Positions 1 to 5,542 of a DNA stretch of 6,339 bases are shown here, in pieces. How positions within the stretch are numbered: position 1 is the first letter of the stretch; each line of letters begins with the position of its first letter. Under the pieces are notes generated by a model. It did no database searches. It was not told where the DNA came from and saw only the letters and a list, made by a program, of their open reading frames with translations. The position numbers and the translations under genes are program-made. The stretch spans positions 1-6,339 of the forward strand of contig CAMLKQ010000132.1 in assembly GCA_946480585.1 (NCBI GenBank), in the 5' to 3' direction. Origin of the DNA: an uncultured Kangiella sp. (GTDB lineage: Bacteria > Pseudomonadota > Gammaproteobacteria > Enterobacterales > DSM-103792).

Positions 1-425
1 CCGAGCGGATCCAGTGCACCGGAAAACGGATTCAGCAAGGCAATGCCAAAACCCGCCAGCAACACCCAAACCAAATCGAGCAGCCGACGGCTTTGCAGCA
101 ACGCGACCGTCAGCGGACCGAGAAACTCAATGGTGACCGCGAGACCGAGCGGCAGCCGCTCCAACGACAGGTAATACGTGGCGTTCATGCCACCGAGCAC
201 CGCGGCAAACATCAGCGTGATACGCCATTGCCGACCTGCCAGTTCGCGCCAGCGCGGCCGCACCCAGAGCCACAGCACCAGTGCCGCAATACCGACCCGC
301 AAAAAAACCGTGCCGAGCGGACCAAACGCGCCAAACAAATGCTTCGCAAACGCCGCACCGGCCTGCACGCTGACTATGCCGATCAGCACCAGAACGATGG
401 GATGTATCCGCTCGAGGACTTTCAT
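1..425 (-). CDS. rhtA: RhtA-like threonine/homoserine exporter, EamA/DMT family (partial, C-terminus outside window)
   Basis: This is an inner-membrane transporter of the drug/metabolite (EamA) superfamily. The 141 visible residues are the N-terminal half. They resemble E. coli RhtA, which exports threonine and homoserine: a first hydrophobic helix (about residues 9-27) ending in VQAGAAFAKHLF, a second (about 36-55), then GGMNATYYLSLERLPLG at 78-94 and an EFLGPLTVAL stretch at 100-109, followed by another hydrophobic helix (about 117-131). The start at 425 places the first helix at the same distance from the N-terminus as in RhtA. In-frame ATGs at 458 and 503 are also open, but the latter overlaps the tail of the ppsA terminator. 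The Shine-Dalgarno sequence is weak (GGGA about 11 bases upstream). Family membership is well supported. The substrate is inferred from resemblance, and other amino-acid exporters of this family look similar. Confidence 0.75.
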   Translation of the reverse strand, partial: MKVLERIHPIVLVLIGIVSVQAGAAFAKHLFGAFGPLGTVFLRVGIAALVLWLWVRPRWRELAGRQWRITLMFAAVLGGMNATYYLSLERLPLGLAVTIEFLGPLTVALLQSRRLLDLVWVLLAGFGIALLNPFSGALDPL

Positions 426-509
426 TGTTGTTGTGATCCCGCGCGAGCCGGTGTCCATACCGCTTGCGATTGCCGTCAAAGCCAATGGCCAGCCGAAATG
501 CATGGCCCG

Positions 510-545
510 CAAAAACAACAAAGGCGGAATCCTGCATCCGCCTTT
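510..545 (-). terminator. Rho-independent terminator of ppsA
   Basis: On the minus strand, a perfect 9-bp stem (AAAGGCGGA at 520-528 pairing with TCCGCCTTT at 537-545, 8-base loop) is followed by the T-rich tail TTGTTGTTTTT. It lies about 57 bases past the ppsA stop and ahead of the RhtA-like gene, so the two minus-strand genes are probably separate transcription units. Confidence 0.8.
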
Positions 546-556
546 GTCGTCCATGT

Positions 557-585
557 TGACCGCCACGGCAAACGCGAGGCGGTCA
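557..585. repeat. Inverted repeat (8-bp hairpin) between ppsA stop and its terminator
   Basis: TGACCGCC at 557-564 and GGCGGTCA at 578-585 are perfect inverted copies separated by 13 bases. In the ppsA transcript this would form a hairpin directly after the stop codon and before the intrinsic terminator. It has no T-run of its own. It may protect the 3' end or be coincidental; the pairing is what the sequence shows. Confidence 0.45.
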
Positions 586-601
586 GCCTACTGCTAGTGC
601 A

Positions 602-2974
602 TCACTTCTTGCCGGCGAGGAACAACCAAGTTTCCAGCACCGAATCCGGATTCAGCGATACCGAATCAATGCCCTGCTCCATCAGCCACTGCGCCAGATC
701 CGGGTGATCGGACGGGCCTTGGCCGCAGATGCCGATGTACTTGCCGTTGCGCTTGCACGCCGAGATCGCCATCGCCAGCAGTTTCTTGACCGCCGGATCG
801 CGTTCGTCGAACAGGTGGGCAATGATGCCGGAATCGCGATCCAGACCAAGCGTCAGCTGGGTCAGGTCGTTTGAGCCGATCGAGAAGCCGTCGAAGTACT
901 GCAGGAACTCGTCAGCCATCAGGGCGTTCGACGGCAGTTCGCACATCATGATGACTTTCAGGCCGTTCTCACCACGCTTCAGGCCATGCTCGGCAAGCAG
1001 CTCGGTGACGCGCTTGGCTTCGTCCAGCGTGCGGACGAACGGGATCATCACTTCGACGTTGGTCAGGCCCATTTCGTCGCGCACTTTCTTGAATGCCTTG
1101 CACTCAAGGGCAAAGCATTCGCGGAAGTCGGCCGAAATGTAACGCGACGCGCCACGGAAACCGATCATCGGGTTCTCTTCGTGCGGCTCGTACAGCTTGC
1201 CGCCGATGAGGTTCGCATATTCGTTCGATTTGAAGTCGGACATCCGGACGATGACACGCTCCGGATAGAACGCGGCCGCGATGGTGGCAATGCCTTCGGC
1301 CAGTTTCTCGACGAAGAAATCGGTCGGCGACTTGTAGCCGGCGATGCGGGCCGCGATGTTTTCCTTCAACGCTGCATCGTGCAGGCTGTCGAAATGAATC
1401 AGCGCTTTCGGGTGCACGCCGATGACGCGGTTAATGATGAATTCCAGCCGCGCCAGACCGACACCGTGGTGCGGTAATTGCGAAAAGGTGAACGCCTTGT
1501 CCGGGTCGCCGACGTTCATCATGATCTTGAACTTCAGCTTCGGCATGTCGCTGACTTCGGCACGGTGAATGTCGAACTCGTGCAGACCCTGATAAATGAA
1601 GCCGGTATCGCCTTCCGAACACGACACGGTGACGTTGTCGCCTTCCTTGATGTGATCGGTGGCATCGCCGCAACCAACAACCGCCGGAATACCGAGCTCA
1701 CGCGCGATGATCGCGGCGTGGCAGGTACGTCCACCACGGTTGGTGACGATCGCCGCCGCTTTCTTCATGACCGGTTCCCAATCCGGATCGGTCATGTCGG
1801 TGACCAGCACGTCGCCCGGCTGCACACGGGCAATCTGCGAAATGTCGGTGATGACCCGAGCCGGACCTTTGCCGATACGCTGACCAATGGCGCGGCCTTC
1901 GGCAATCACGCGACCTTTGGTTTTCAGCATGTAGCGTTCGATGACGCGGCTGTCGTCACGCGACTTGACCGTTTCCGGACGCGCCTGAACGATGTACAGC
2001 TTGCCGTCGGAACCATCTTTGGCCCACTCGATGTCCATCGGACGCTGGTAGTGCTTCTCGATGATCAGTGCCTGACGGGCCAACTCTTCGACTTCCGCGT
2101 CGGTGATCGAGAACGCGCGGCGCTCGGCCATCGAGACATCAACCGTCTTGACGGTTTTGCCGTGCTCGGTCTGGTTGGTGTAAATCATCTTGATGGCTTT
2201 GGCGCCGAGCGTACGACGCAGCACCGCCGGTTTGTTCGCTTTCAGCGTCGGCTTGTGCACGTAGAACTCGTCCGGGTTGACCGCGCCTTGCACCACGGTT
2301 TCGCCCAAACCATAGCTTGATGTGATGAACACCACATCGTTGAAACCCGATTCGGTATCGAGCGTGAACATGACGCCCGAGGCGCCGATATCCGAACGCG
2401 CCATGCGCTGAATACCAGCCGACAGCGCAACGCCAGCGTGCTCGTAACCTTTGTGCACGCGATAAGCAATGGCGCGGTCATTGAACAGCGAGGCGAACAC
2501 TTCTTTCACGGCCAGCATCACGTTGGCCATGCCACGCACGTTCAGGAACGTTTCCTGCTGACCAGCGAACGACGCATCCGGCATGTCTTCGGCGGTGGCC
2601 GACGAACGCACGGCAACGGCGAATTCGTCGCTGCTGTTGCCTTTCAATTTCAGGTAGGCCGCGGTGATGGCTTTTTCCAGCTCCGGCTGGAACGGGGTCT
2701 CGACGACCCAGCGGCGAATTTTCTTGCCGGTTTCCATCAGCGCCTGGACGTTGTCGACGTCCAGCGACTTCAGTTCGGCCTGGATGCGGGCATTGAGGCC
2801 CGACTGCTCAAGGAATTCACGAAAGGCTTCCGCGGTTGTCGCGAAACCACCCGGGACCCGGACCCCGGCGCCAGCGAGGTGGCTGATCATCTCGCCCAGC
2901 GATGCGTTCTTGCCGCCAACCCGGTCTACATCATGCATTCCGAGGTTTTCATACCACAGCACATACTCAGCCAA
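602..2974 (-). CDS. ppsA: Phosphoenolpyruvate synthase (pyruvate, water dikinase)
   Basis: This cytoplasmic gluconeogenic enzyme converts pyruvate, ATP and water to PEP, AMP and phosphate. The 790-residue product is close to the 792 of E. coli PpsA and similar along its length. Its order is: N-terminal ATP-grasp/pyruvate-phosphate dikinase domain (about 15-335; [12 protein letters not shown] at 18-29, [20 protein letters not shown] at 122-141), the mobile phosphohistidine domain (about 370-460; GGRTCHA at 414-420, His419 catalytic, Thr417 the regulatory site), and the C-terminal PEP/pyruvate barrel (about 480-785; GFRGASRY at 605-612, [10 protein letters not shown] at 698-707, catalytic Cys750 in GICGQGPSD). 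The reading frame stays open far upstream, but homology begins at [15 protein letters not shown] at 2974 with a good AGGAG ribosome site 8 bases upstream is therefore the best start. A GTG three codons earlier overlaps that site. The gene is divergent from ppsR, whose product should regulate it. Confidence 0.97.
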   Translation of the reverse strand: MAEYVLWYENLGMHDVDRVGGKNASLGEMISHLAGAGVRVPGGFATTAEAFREFLEQSGLNARIQAELKSLDVDNVQALMETGKKIRRWVVETPFQPELEKAITAAYLKLKGNSSDEFAVAVRSSATAEDMPDASFAGQQETFLNVRGMANVMLAVKEVFASLFNDRAIAYRVHKGYEHAGVALSAGIQRMARSDIGASGVMFTLDTESGFNDVVFITSSYGLGETVVQGAVNPDEFYVHKPTLKANKPAVLRRTLGAKAIKMIYTNQTEHGKTVKTVDVSMAERRAFSITDAEVEELARQALIIEKHYQRPMDIEWAKDGSDGKLYIVQARPETVKSRDDSRVIERYMLKTKGRVIAEGRAIGQRIGKGPARVITDISQIARVQPGDVLVTDMTDPDWEPVMKKAAAIVTNRGGRTCHAAIIARELGIPAVVGCGDATDHIKEGDNVTVSCSEGDTGFIYQGLHEFDIHRAEVSDMPKLKFKIMMNVGDPDKAFTFSQLPHHGVGLARLEFIINRVIGVHPKALIHFDSLHDAALKENIAARIAGYKSPTDFFVEKLAEGIATIAAAFYPERVIVRMSDFKSNEYANLIGGKLYEPHEENPMIGFRGASRYISADFRECFALECKAFKKVRDEMGLTNVEVMIPFVRTLDEAKRVTELLAEHGLKRGENGLKVIMMCELPSNALMADEFLQYFDGFSIGSNDLTQLTLGLDRDSGIIAHLFDERDPAVKKLLAMAISACKRNGKYIGICGQGPSDHPDLAQWLMEQGIDSVSLNPDSVLETWLFLAGKK

Positions 2975-2982
2975 TGTCGTCA

Positions 2983-2987
2983 CTCCT
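2983..2987 (-). promoter_or_regulatory. Ribosome binding site deciding the TTG start of ppsA
   Basis: The minus strand reads AGGAG, then 8 bases, then TTG GCT GAG. This strong Shine-Dalgarno sequence supports TTG at 2974 as initiator. The only nearby alternative, GTG, overlaps the AGGAG itself, and no ATG is present until residue 13 of the product, inside the conserved region. Confidence 0.7.
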
Positions 2988-3010
2988 ATCGGGTGGCCCG
3001 AGAAACCGGG

Positions 3011-3019
3011 TGCTAGAAT
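3011..3019 (+). promoter_or_regulatory. Candidate extended -10 promoter for ppsR
   Basis: TGCTAGAAT matches the extended -10 pattern TGnTAnAAT exactly at its fixed positions. No good -35 hexamer lies 17-18 bases upstream, which is common for extended -10 promoters. Transcription would start near 3026, giving a leader of about 75 bases before ppsR. Assignment is by motif only. Confidence 0.4.
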
Positions 3020-3064
3020 CGCCGCGCCAATCAGGCAGGCAAGCGCGGTCAAAAAAGGGCCGCT

Positions 3065-3070
3065 ATTGTA
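3065..3070 (-). promoter_or_regulatory. Candidate -10 element for ppsA
   Basis: The minus strand reads TACAAT, five of six matches to TATAAT, with only a poor -35 match upstream. A start near 3058 would give ppsA a leader of about 84 bases. Weak -35 elements often go with activator dependence, but I see no clear Cra-type operator here. Confidence 0.3.
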
Positions 3071-3100
3071 ACGGAACAACCCCAAAAAGAGCGCCCCGGC

Positions 3101-3919
3101 ATGAAACGTAGCGTATTTTTTATTTCCGACCGGACCGGCATCACCGCCGAAATGCTCGGTCAGGCTCTGCTGAGCCAGTTCGACGGCGTTGACTTTGCCG
3201 AGACCACCCTGCCCTTTATCGACAACGAAGACACCGCCCGCGACGCGGTCGCCCGCATCAATGCCGCCGCCGACCATGACGGCGAGCCGCCGCTGGTGTT
3301 CGACACCATGGTGCGGCCGGAGCTGCGCGCCATCATCCGGGAAAGCCGTGGCGTGGTGCTCGACCTGTTCCAGACCTTCGTGCCGGCGCTGGAATCGACG
3401 CTGGGGGTCAAGTGCCAGTACCGCATTGGCAAGGCCCACTCGGCCGAGAACGTCAGCCAGTACGAAACCCGCATCGAGGCGGTCAACTACGCCCTGAGCA
3501 ACGACGACGGCGCGGTCACCAAATACTACGAACAGGCCGACCTCATCCTGGTCGGCGTCTCGCGCTCGGGCAAAACCCCGACCTCGCTGTATCTCGCCAT
3601 GCAGTTCGGCATCCGCGCCGCCAACTACCCGATCACCGAAGAAGACATGGACAACCACGGCCTGCCGAAGCCGTTGCGGTCACACAAGCACAAGCTGTTC
3701 GGGTTGACCATCCGGCCGGAACGGCTACAGCAGATCCGCACCGAGCGCCGCGCCAACAGCCGCTATGCCTCACTCGACCAATGCCGGATGGAAGTCGAAA
3801 CGGTCGAGCGGCTGTACCAGAGCGAGAGCATTCCGTGGCTGGACACCACCAGCCGCTCGGTCGAGGAAATCGCCACCAAAATCCTGGCCGCGACCGGCCT
3901 CAAGCGGCACCAGTTCTAG
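3101..3919 (+). CDS. ppsR: PEP synthase regulatory protein (bifunctional ADP-dependent kinase/Pi-dependent pyrophosphorylase)
   Basis: PpsR (PSRP, formerly DUF299 family) inactivates PEP synthase by ADP-dependent phosphorylation of a threonine next to the catalytic histidine, and reactivates it by phosphate-dependent dephosphorylation. The 272-residue product is near the usual length (E. coli about 277). Visible landmarks are the N-terminal [15 protein letters not shown] at 6-20, [14 protein letters not shown] at 124-137, the P-loop GVSRSGKT at 152-159 followed by [18 protein letters not shown], and KLFGLTI at 198-204. The target threonine is present in the neighbouring PpsA (Thr417), so the pair looks functional. 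The ATG at 3101 has only a weak ribosome site (AAAGAG about 9 bases upstream), but homology begins directly at [10 protein letters not shown]. Divergent pairing with ppsA is the conserved arrangement. The gene ends at a strong terminator. Confidence 0.96.
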   Translation: MKRSVFFISDRTGITAEMLGQALLSQFDGVDFAETTLPFIDNEDTARDAVARINAAADHDGEPPLVFDTMVRPELRAIIRESRGVVLDLFQTFVPALESTLGVKCQYRIGKAHSAENVSQYETRIEAVNYALSNDDGAVTKYYEQADLILVGVSRSGKTPTSLYLAMQFGIRAANYPITEEDMDNHGLPKPLRSHKHKLFGLTIRPERLQQIRTERRANSRYASLDQCRMEVETVERLYQSESIPWLDTTSRSVEEIATKILAATGLKRHQF

Positions 3920-3939
3920 CCGCTGCTGGTTGGCAGATG

Positions 3940-3972
3940 AAAAAAAGGCCGGGATCTCCCGGCCTTTTTCTT
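3940..3972. terminator. Bidirectional rho-independent terminator between ppsR and metJ
   Basis: A 12-bp stem (AAAAAGGCCGGG at 3942-3953 with CCCGGCCTTTTT at 3958-3969) closes on an ATCT tetraloop. The plus strand continues as a T-rich tail (TTTTTCTTT). The minus strand has seven consecutive Ts from the A-run at 3940-3946. It lies 20 bases past the ppsR stop and about 20 bases past the metJ stop, so it can end both convergent transcripts. Confidence 0.92.
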
Positions 3973-3990
3973 TGCTGACGCGTTTTCCCG

Positions 3991-4245
3991 TCACTTGCGC
4001 GGCTTGCGCAGCTCGTCATCGTTCGGCAGCGGCTGCCCCGTGTAGGCATGCAGAAACGCTTCGCAGAGCAATTCCGAGTTGGTCGCGTGGCGCAGATTGT
4101 TGACCTGACGGCGGGTCCGCTCGTCGGTCAGCAACTTCAGCACGTGCAGCGGAATCGAGACGGTGATCTTCTTCACCTTCTCCTTCTTCTTGCCGTGCTC
4201 GATATACGGGTCGACAAACTCTTCTTCTTCAGGCTGTACAGACAT
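3991..4245 (-). CDS. metJ: Methionine repressor MetJ (short form)
   Basis: MetJ is a ribbon-helix-helix repressor that binds tandem met boxes with S-adenosylmethionine as corepressor. Residues 17-73 are nearly identical to E. coli MetJ: EHGKK, then [20 protein letters not shown] (24-43), [20 protein letters not shown] (44-63) and [10 protein letters not shown]. The DNA-contacting strand residues Lys23 and Thr25 of the E. coli protein correspond to Lys26 and Thr28 here. Two oddities stand out. The protein is 84 residues instead of about 105, ending soon after the conserved DDELRK so that the C-terminal helix region is absent. Also, Phe65 of the E. coli protein, next to the corepressor pocket, is Tyr68 here. 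The bases past the stop do not resemble the missing segment in the same frame and run into the terminator, so this looks like a true short form rather than a visible frameshift. The N-terminus is unusually acidic (PEEEEF at 5-10). Start: ATG with GGAG six bases upstream. Divergent from metX. Confidence 0.95.
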   Translation of the reverse strand: MSVQPEEEEFVDPYIEHGKKKEKVKKITVSIPLHVLKLLTDERTRRQVNNLRHATNSELLCEAFLHAYTGQPLPNDDELRKPRK

Positions 4246-4277
4246 CTTTCACTCCAGACGCCCTGAGGTCGGCGGCA

Positions 4278-4307
4278 AAGGTACTCAGCCACCCCGGTGA
4301 CTGTCAA
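4278..4307 (-). promoter_or_regulatory. Candidate sigma70 promoter of metJ
   Basis: On the minus strand a perfect TTGACA -35 (4302-4307) is followed after 18 bases by TACCTT (4278-4283), a weak -10. Start would be near 4271, about 25 bases before the metJ ATG. Two weak met-box-like octamers lie just downstream, read on the plus strand: AGACGCCC at 4256-4263 (6 of 8) and TGAGGTCG at 4264-4271 (5 of 8). They could allow autoregulation but are not convincing on their own. Confidence 0.45.
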
Positions 4308-4330
4308 ACCTATCACCATTCGGCATATGG

Positions 4331-4351
4331 GGCTTTTTTGACCAAAAAGCC
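4331..4351. repeat. Inverted repeat in metJ-metX intergenic region
   Basis: GGCTTTTT at 4331-4338 and AAAAAGCC at 4344-4351 are perfect inverted copies around TGACC. The repeat ends right at the proposed metX -35. Neither side has a T-run, so it is not a convincing terminator. It could be a site for a dimeric regulator or simply an A/T-rich upstream promoter region. Confidence 0.4.
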
Positions 4352-4380
4352 TTGTATAGACATTTGGACGTCTATATTAT
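4352..4380 (+). promoter_or_regulatory. Candidate promoter of the metX-metL operon
   Basis: TTGTAT (4352-4357) and TATTAT (4375-4380) are spaced by exactly 17 bases. An overlapping TATATT at 4373-4378 is an alternative -10. The spacer is almost entirely two adjacent met boxes, so MetJ binding would block RNA polymerase directly. A start near 4387 implies a leader of only about 25 bases. Confidence 0.55.
4358..4373 (+). promoter_or_regulatory. MetJ operator, upstream cluster (two tandem met boxes)
   Basis: AGACATTT (6 of 8) and GGACGTCT (7 of 8) lie in direct 8-bp register against the met-box consensus AGACGTCT. Cooperative MetJ binding needs at least two adjacent boxes, which is met here. 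Neighbouring octamers on either side match poorly. The site fills the spacer of the proposed metX promoter. Confidence 0.8.
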
Positions 4381-4410
4381 CGCCGACACCTATACGTTTA
4401 GACGTCCAAA
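4363..4410. repeat. Perfect 12-bp inverted repeat spanning both met-box clusters
   Basis: TTTGGACGTCTA (4363-4374) and TAGACGTCCAAA (4399-4410) are exact inverted copies with 24 bases between. Each arm contains the near-palindromic met-box core GACGTC, which explains only six of the twelve bases. The match beyond the cores is additional symmetry. The centres are 34 bp apart, a little over three helical turns. Confidence 0.85.
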
Positions 4411-4415
4411 CATGT
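4392..4415 (+). promoter_or_regulatory. MetJ operator, downstream cluster overlapping the metX start codon
   Basis: In 8-bp register the octamers are ATACGTTT (6 of 8), AGACGTCC (7 of 8) and AAACATGT (5 of 8). The last contains the ATG of metX. A further octamer upstream, CGACACCT at 4384-4391, scores 5 of 8. The cluster lies downstream of the proposed transcription start and is not in 8-bp phase with the upstream cluster, so the two are probably separate arrays. Confidence 0.7.
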
Positions 4416-5524
4416 CTGCCCCGGCCTACCCGCTCTCGCCCCTTGCCAGCCGCGTGCCGCTGTCGCCCGAGGTCCGCCTGTGGCGCGACCCGGCCGGCCT
4501 CGCGCTGGAAAACGGTCAGACGCTGGCGCCGCTGGAGCTGGCCTGGCGCAGTTGGGGTCGGCTGAACGAAGCCGGCGACAACGCCGTGCTTGTCATCCAT
4601 GCTCTGTCCGGGTCGGCCGACCTCGAACTGTGGTGGCCGGAACTGCTCGGCACCGGCAAGCCGCTCGATCCGGCCCGTGACTTCATCGTCTGCATCAACC
4701 TGCTTGGCTCCTGCTATGGCAGCAGCGGCCCGCTCAGTTATGACGCCGCGCATGGCGGCAGCTATCAGGCCCGGTTCCCGCGCATCAGCGTGCGCGATCA
4801 AGTGCACGCGCAAGCGCGGCTGTTGCGCGCGATCGGCGTCACCACACTGCGCAGCGTTATCGGGCCGTCACTCGGCGGCATGATCGCGCAGGAATTCGCG
4901 CTGCTCGAACCCACGCTGGTGCAATCGCTGGTGCTGATCGGCACTACCGCCGCGCATTCGGCGCAAGCCATTGCCGCCAGCGAATGCCAGCGCGCCGCCA
5001 TCCGGCTCGACCCGGATTTTCACGACGGTTTCTACAGCGGCAACGGCCCAGTGCGCGGGCTCGCACTGGCACGCGAACTGGCGTTTCTGACCTATCGCTG
5101 CGACGGCGAATTGCGTCAGCGTTTTGGCCGCGAACGCGGCGAACAAAAAACGTACGCCGTGCTCGACTACCTCGATTACCAGGGCGACAAATTCGTCCAG
5201 CGTTTTGACGCCAACAGTTACATCCGGCTGACCGAATGCATGAACAGTCATGACATCGGTCGCGATCGCGGCGGCATCGACGCCGCACTCAAACAGATTC
5301 AACAACCCACACTGGTACTCAGCCTTGACAGCGACCAACTCTATCCGGTGGCCGAACAGCGCGAAATCGCGCGCCACTTACCGAATGCGCAGCATGTGAT
5401 CGTGAAGAGCCGCCACGGTCACGATGGTTTCCTGACCGAAACCGATGCCGTTGCGGCCGCCCTGACTCCGTTTCTGGCCGCGCAATACGACGCCGCCAGC
5501 ACGCACTGCCTTGCCACCGTCTGA
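4412..5524 (+). CDS. metX: Homoserine O-acyltransferase, MetX family
   Basis: This alpha/beta-hydrolase-fold enzyme transfers an acyl group from a CoA thioester to the hydroxyl of homoserine, the first committed step to methionine. The product has 370 residues, normal for the family. Visible features are the oxyanion-region HALSGSAD at 63-70, NLLGSCYGSSGP at 96-107, the nucleophile elbow GPSLGGM at 151-157 (Ser153), RFDANSYIRLT at 264-274, Asp308 in LDSDQLYP and His337 in HGHDGF, completing a Ser-Asp-His triad. The stretch between the fold halves is divergent: the usual F-V-E-S-Y-L-x-Y-Q-G reads AVLDYLDYQG. Whether the donor is acetyl- or succinyl-CoA cannot be told here. The ATG at 4412 was chosen because upstream in-frame codons encode the operator region and homology starts after it. 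No Shine-Dalgarno sequence precedes it. The gene is followed after 18 bases by the MetL-like gene and is very probably repressed by MetJ. Confidence 0.92.
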   Translation: MSAPAYPLSPLASRVPLSPEVRLWRDPAGLALENGQTLAPLELAWRSWGRLNEAGDNAVLVIHALSGSADLELWWPELLGTGKPLDPARDFIVCINLLGSCYGSSGPLSYDAAHGGSYQARFPRISVRDQVHAQARLLRAIGVTTLRSVIGPSLGGMIAQEFALLEPTLVQSLVLIGTTAAHSAQAIAASECQRAAIRLDPDFHDGFYSGNGPVRGLALARELAFLTYRCDGELRQRFGRERGEQKTYAVLDYLDYQGDKFVQRFDANSYIRLTECMNSHDIGRDRGGIDAALKQIQQPTLVLSLDSDQLYPVAEQREIARHLPNAQHVIVKSRHGHDGFLTETDAVAAALTPFLAAQYDAASTHCLATV

Positions 5525-5542
5525 ACGAATTGGATCTGGATC

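Noticed and set aside
93..707. Plus-strand open frame of 204 codons across the RhtA-like gene and the ppsA 3' end
   Set aside because: The product is rich in Arg, Gln and His and resembles no family. It runs antisense through a gene with clear transporter homology, across a terminator and into ppsA.
1478..2320. Plus-strand open frame of 280 codons inside ppsA
   Set aside because: It lies antisense to a strongly conserved region of ppsA (including the phosphohistidine domain). Open antisense frames are expected in GC-rich coding DNA.
2975..3100. Cra (FruR) operator upstream of ppsA, as in E. coli
   Set aside because: I found no sequence close to the palindromic TGAAACGTTTCA-type site in this gap.
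2975..3658. Upstream extension of the ppsA frame through ppsR on the minus strand (about 228 extra codons)
   Set aside because: It is antisense to ppsR, has low-complexity GC-rich codon content and no family resemblance. PEP synthase homology starts at 2974 with its own ribosome site.
4256..4271. Second MetJ operator in the metJ leader
   Set aside because: The two octamers match the consensus at only 6 and 5 of 8 positions, not enough to claim an operator without binding data. It is mentioned under the metJ promoter only.
4296..4317. GGTGA ... TCACC inverted repeat around the metJ -35
   Set aside because: Only five base pairs with a long spacer; expected by chance.
4246..4411. SAM-sensing riboswitch upstream of metX
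   Set aside because: The leader is too short, no multi-stem structure is visible, and met boxes already explain SAM-dependent control.
4868..5377. Minus-strand open frame of 169 codons inside metX
   Set aside because: It is a shadow of the metX coding frame with no recognisable domain or ribosome site.
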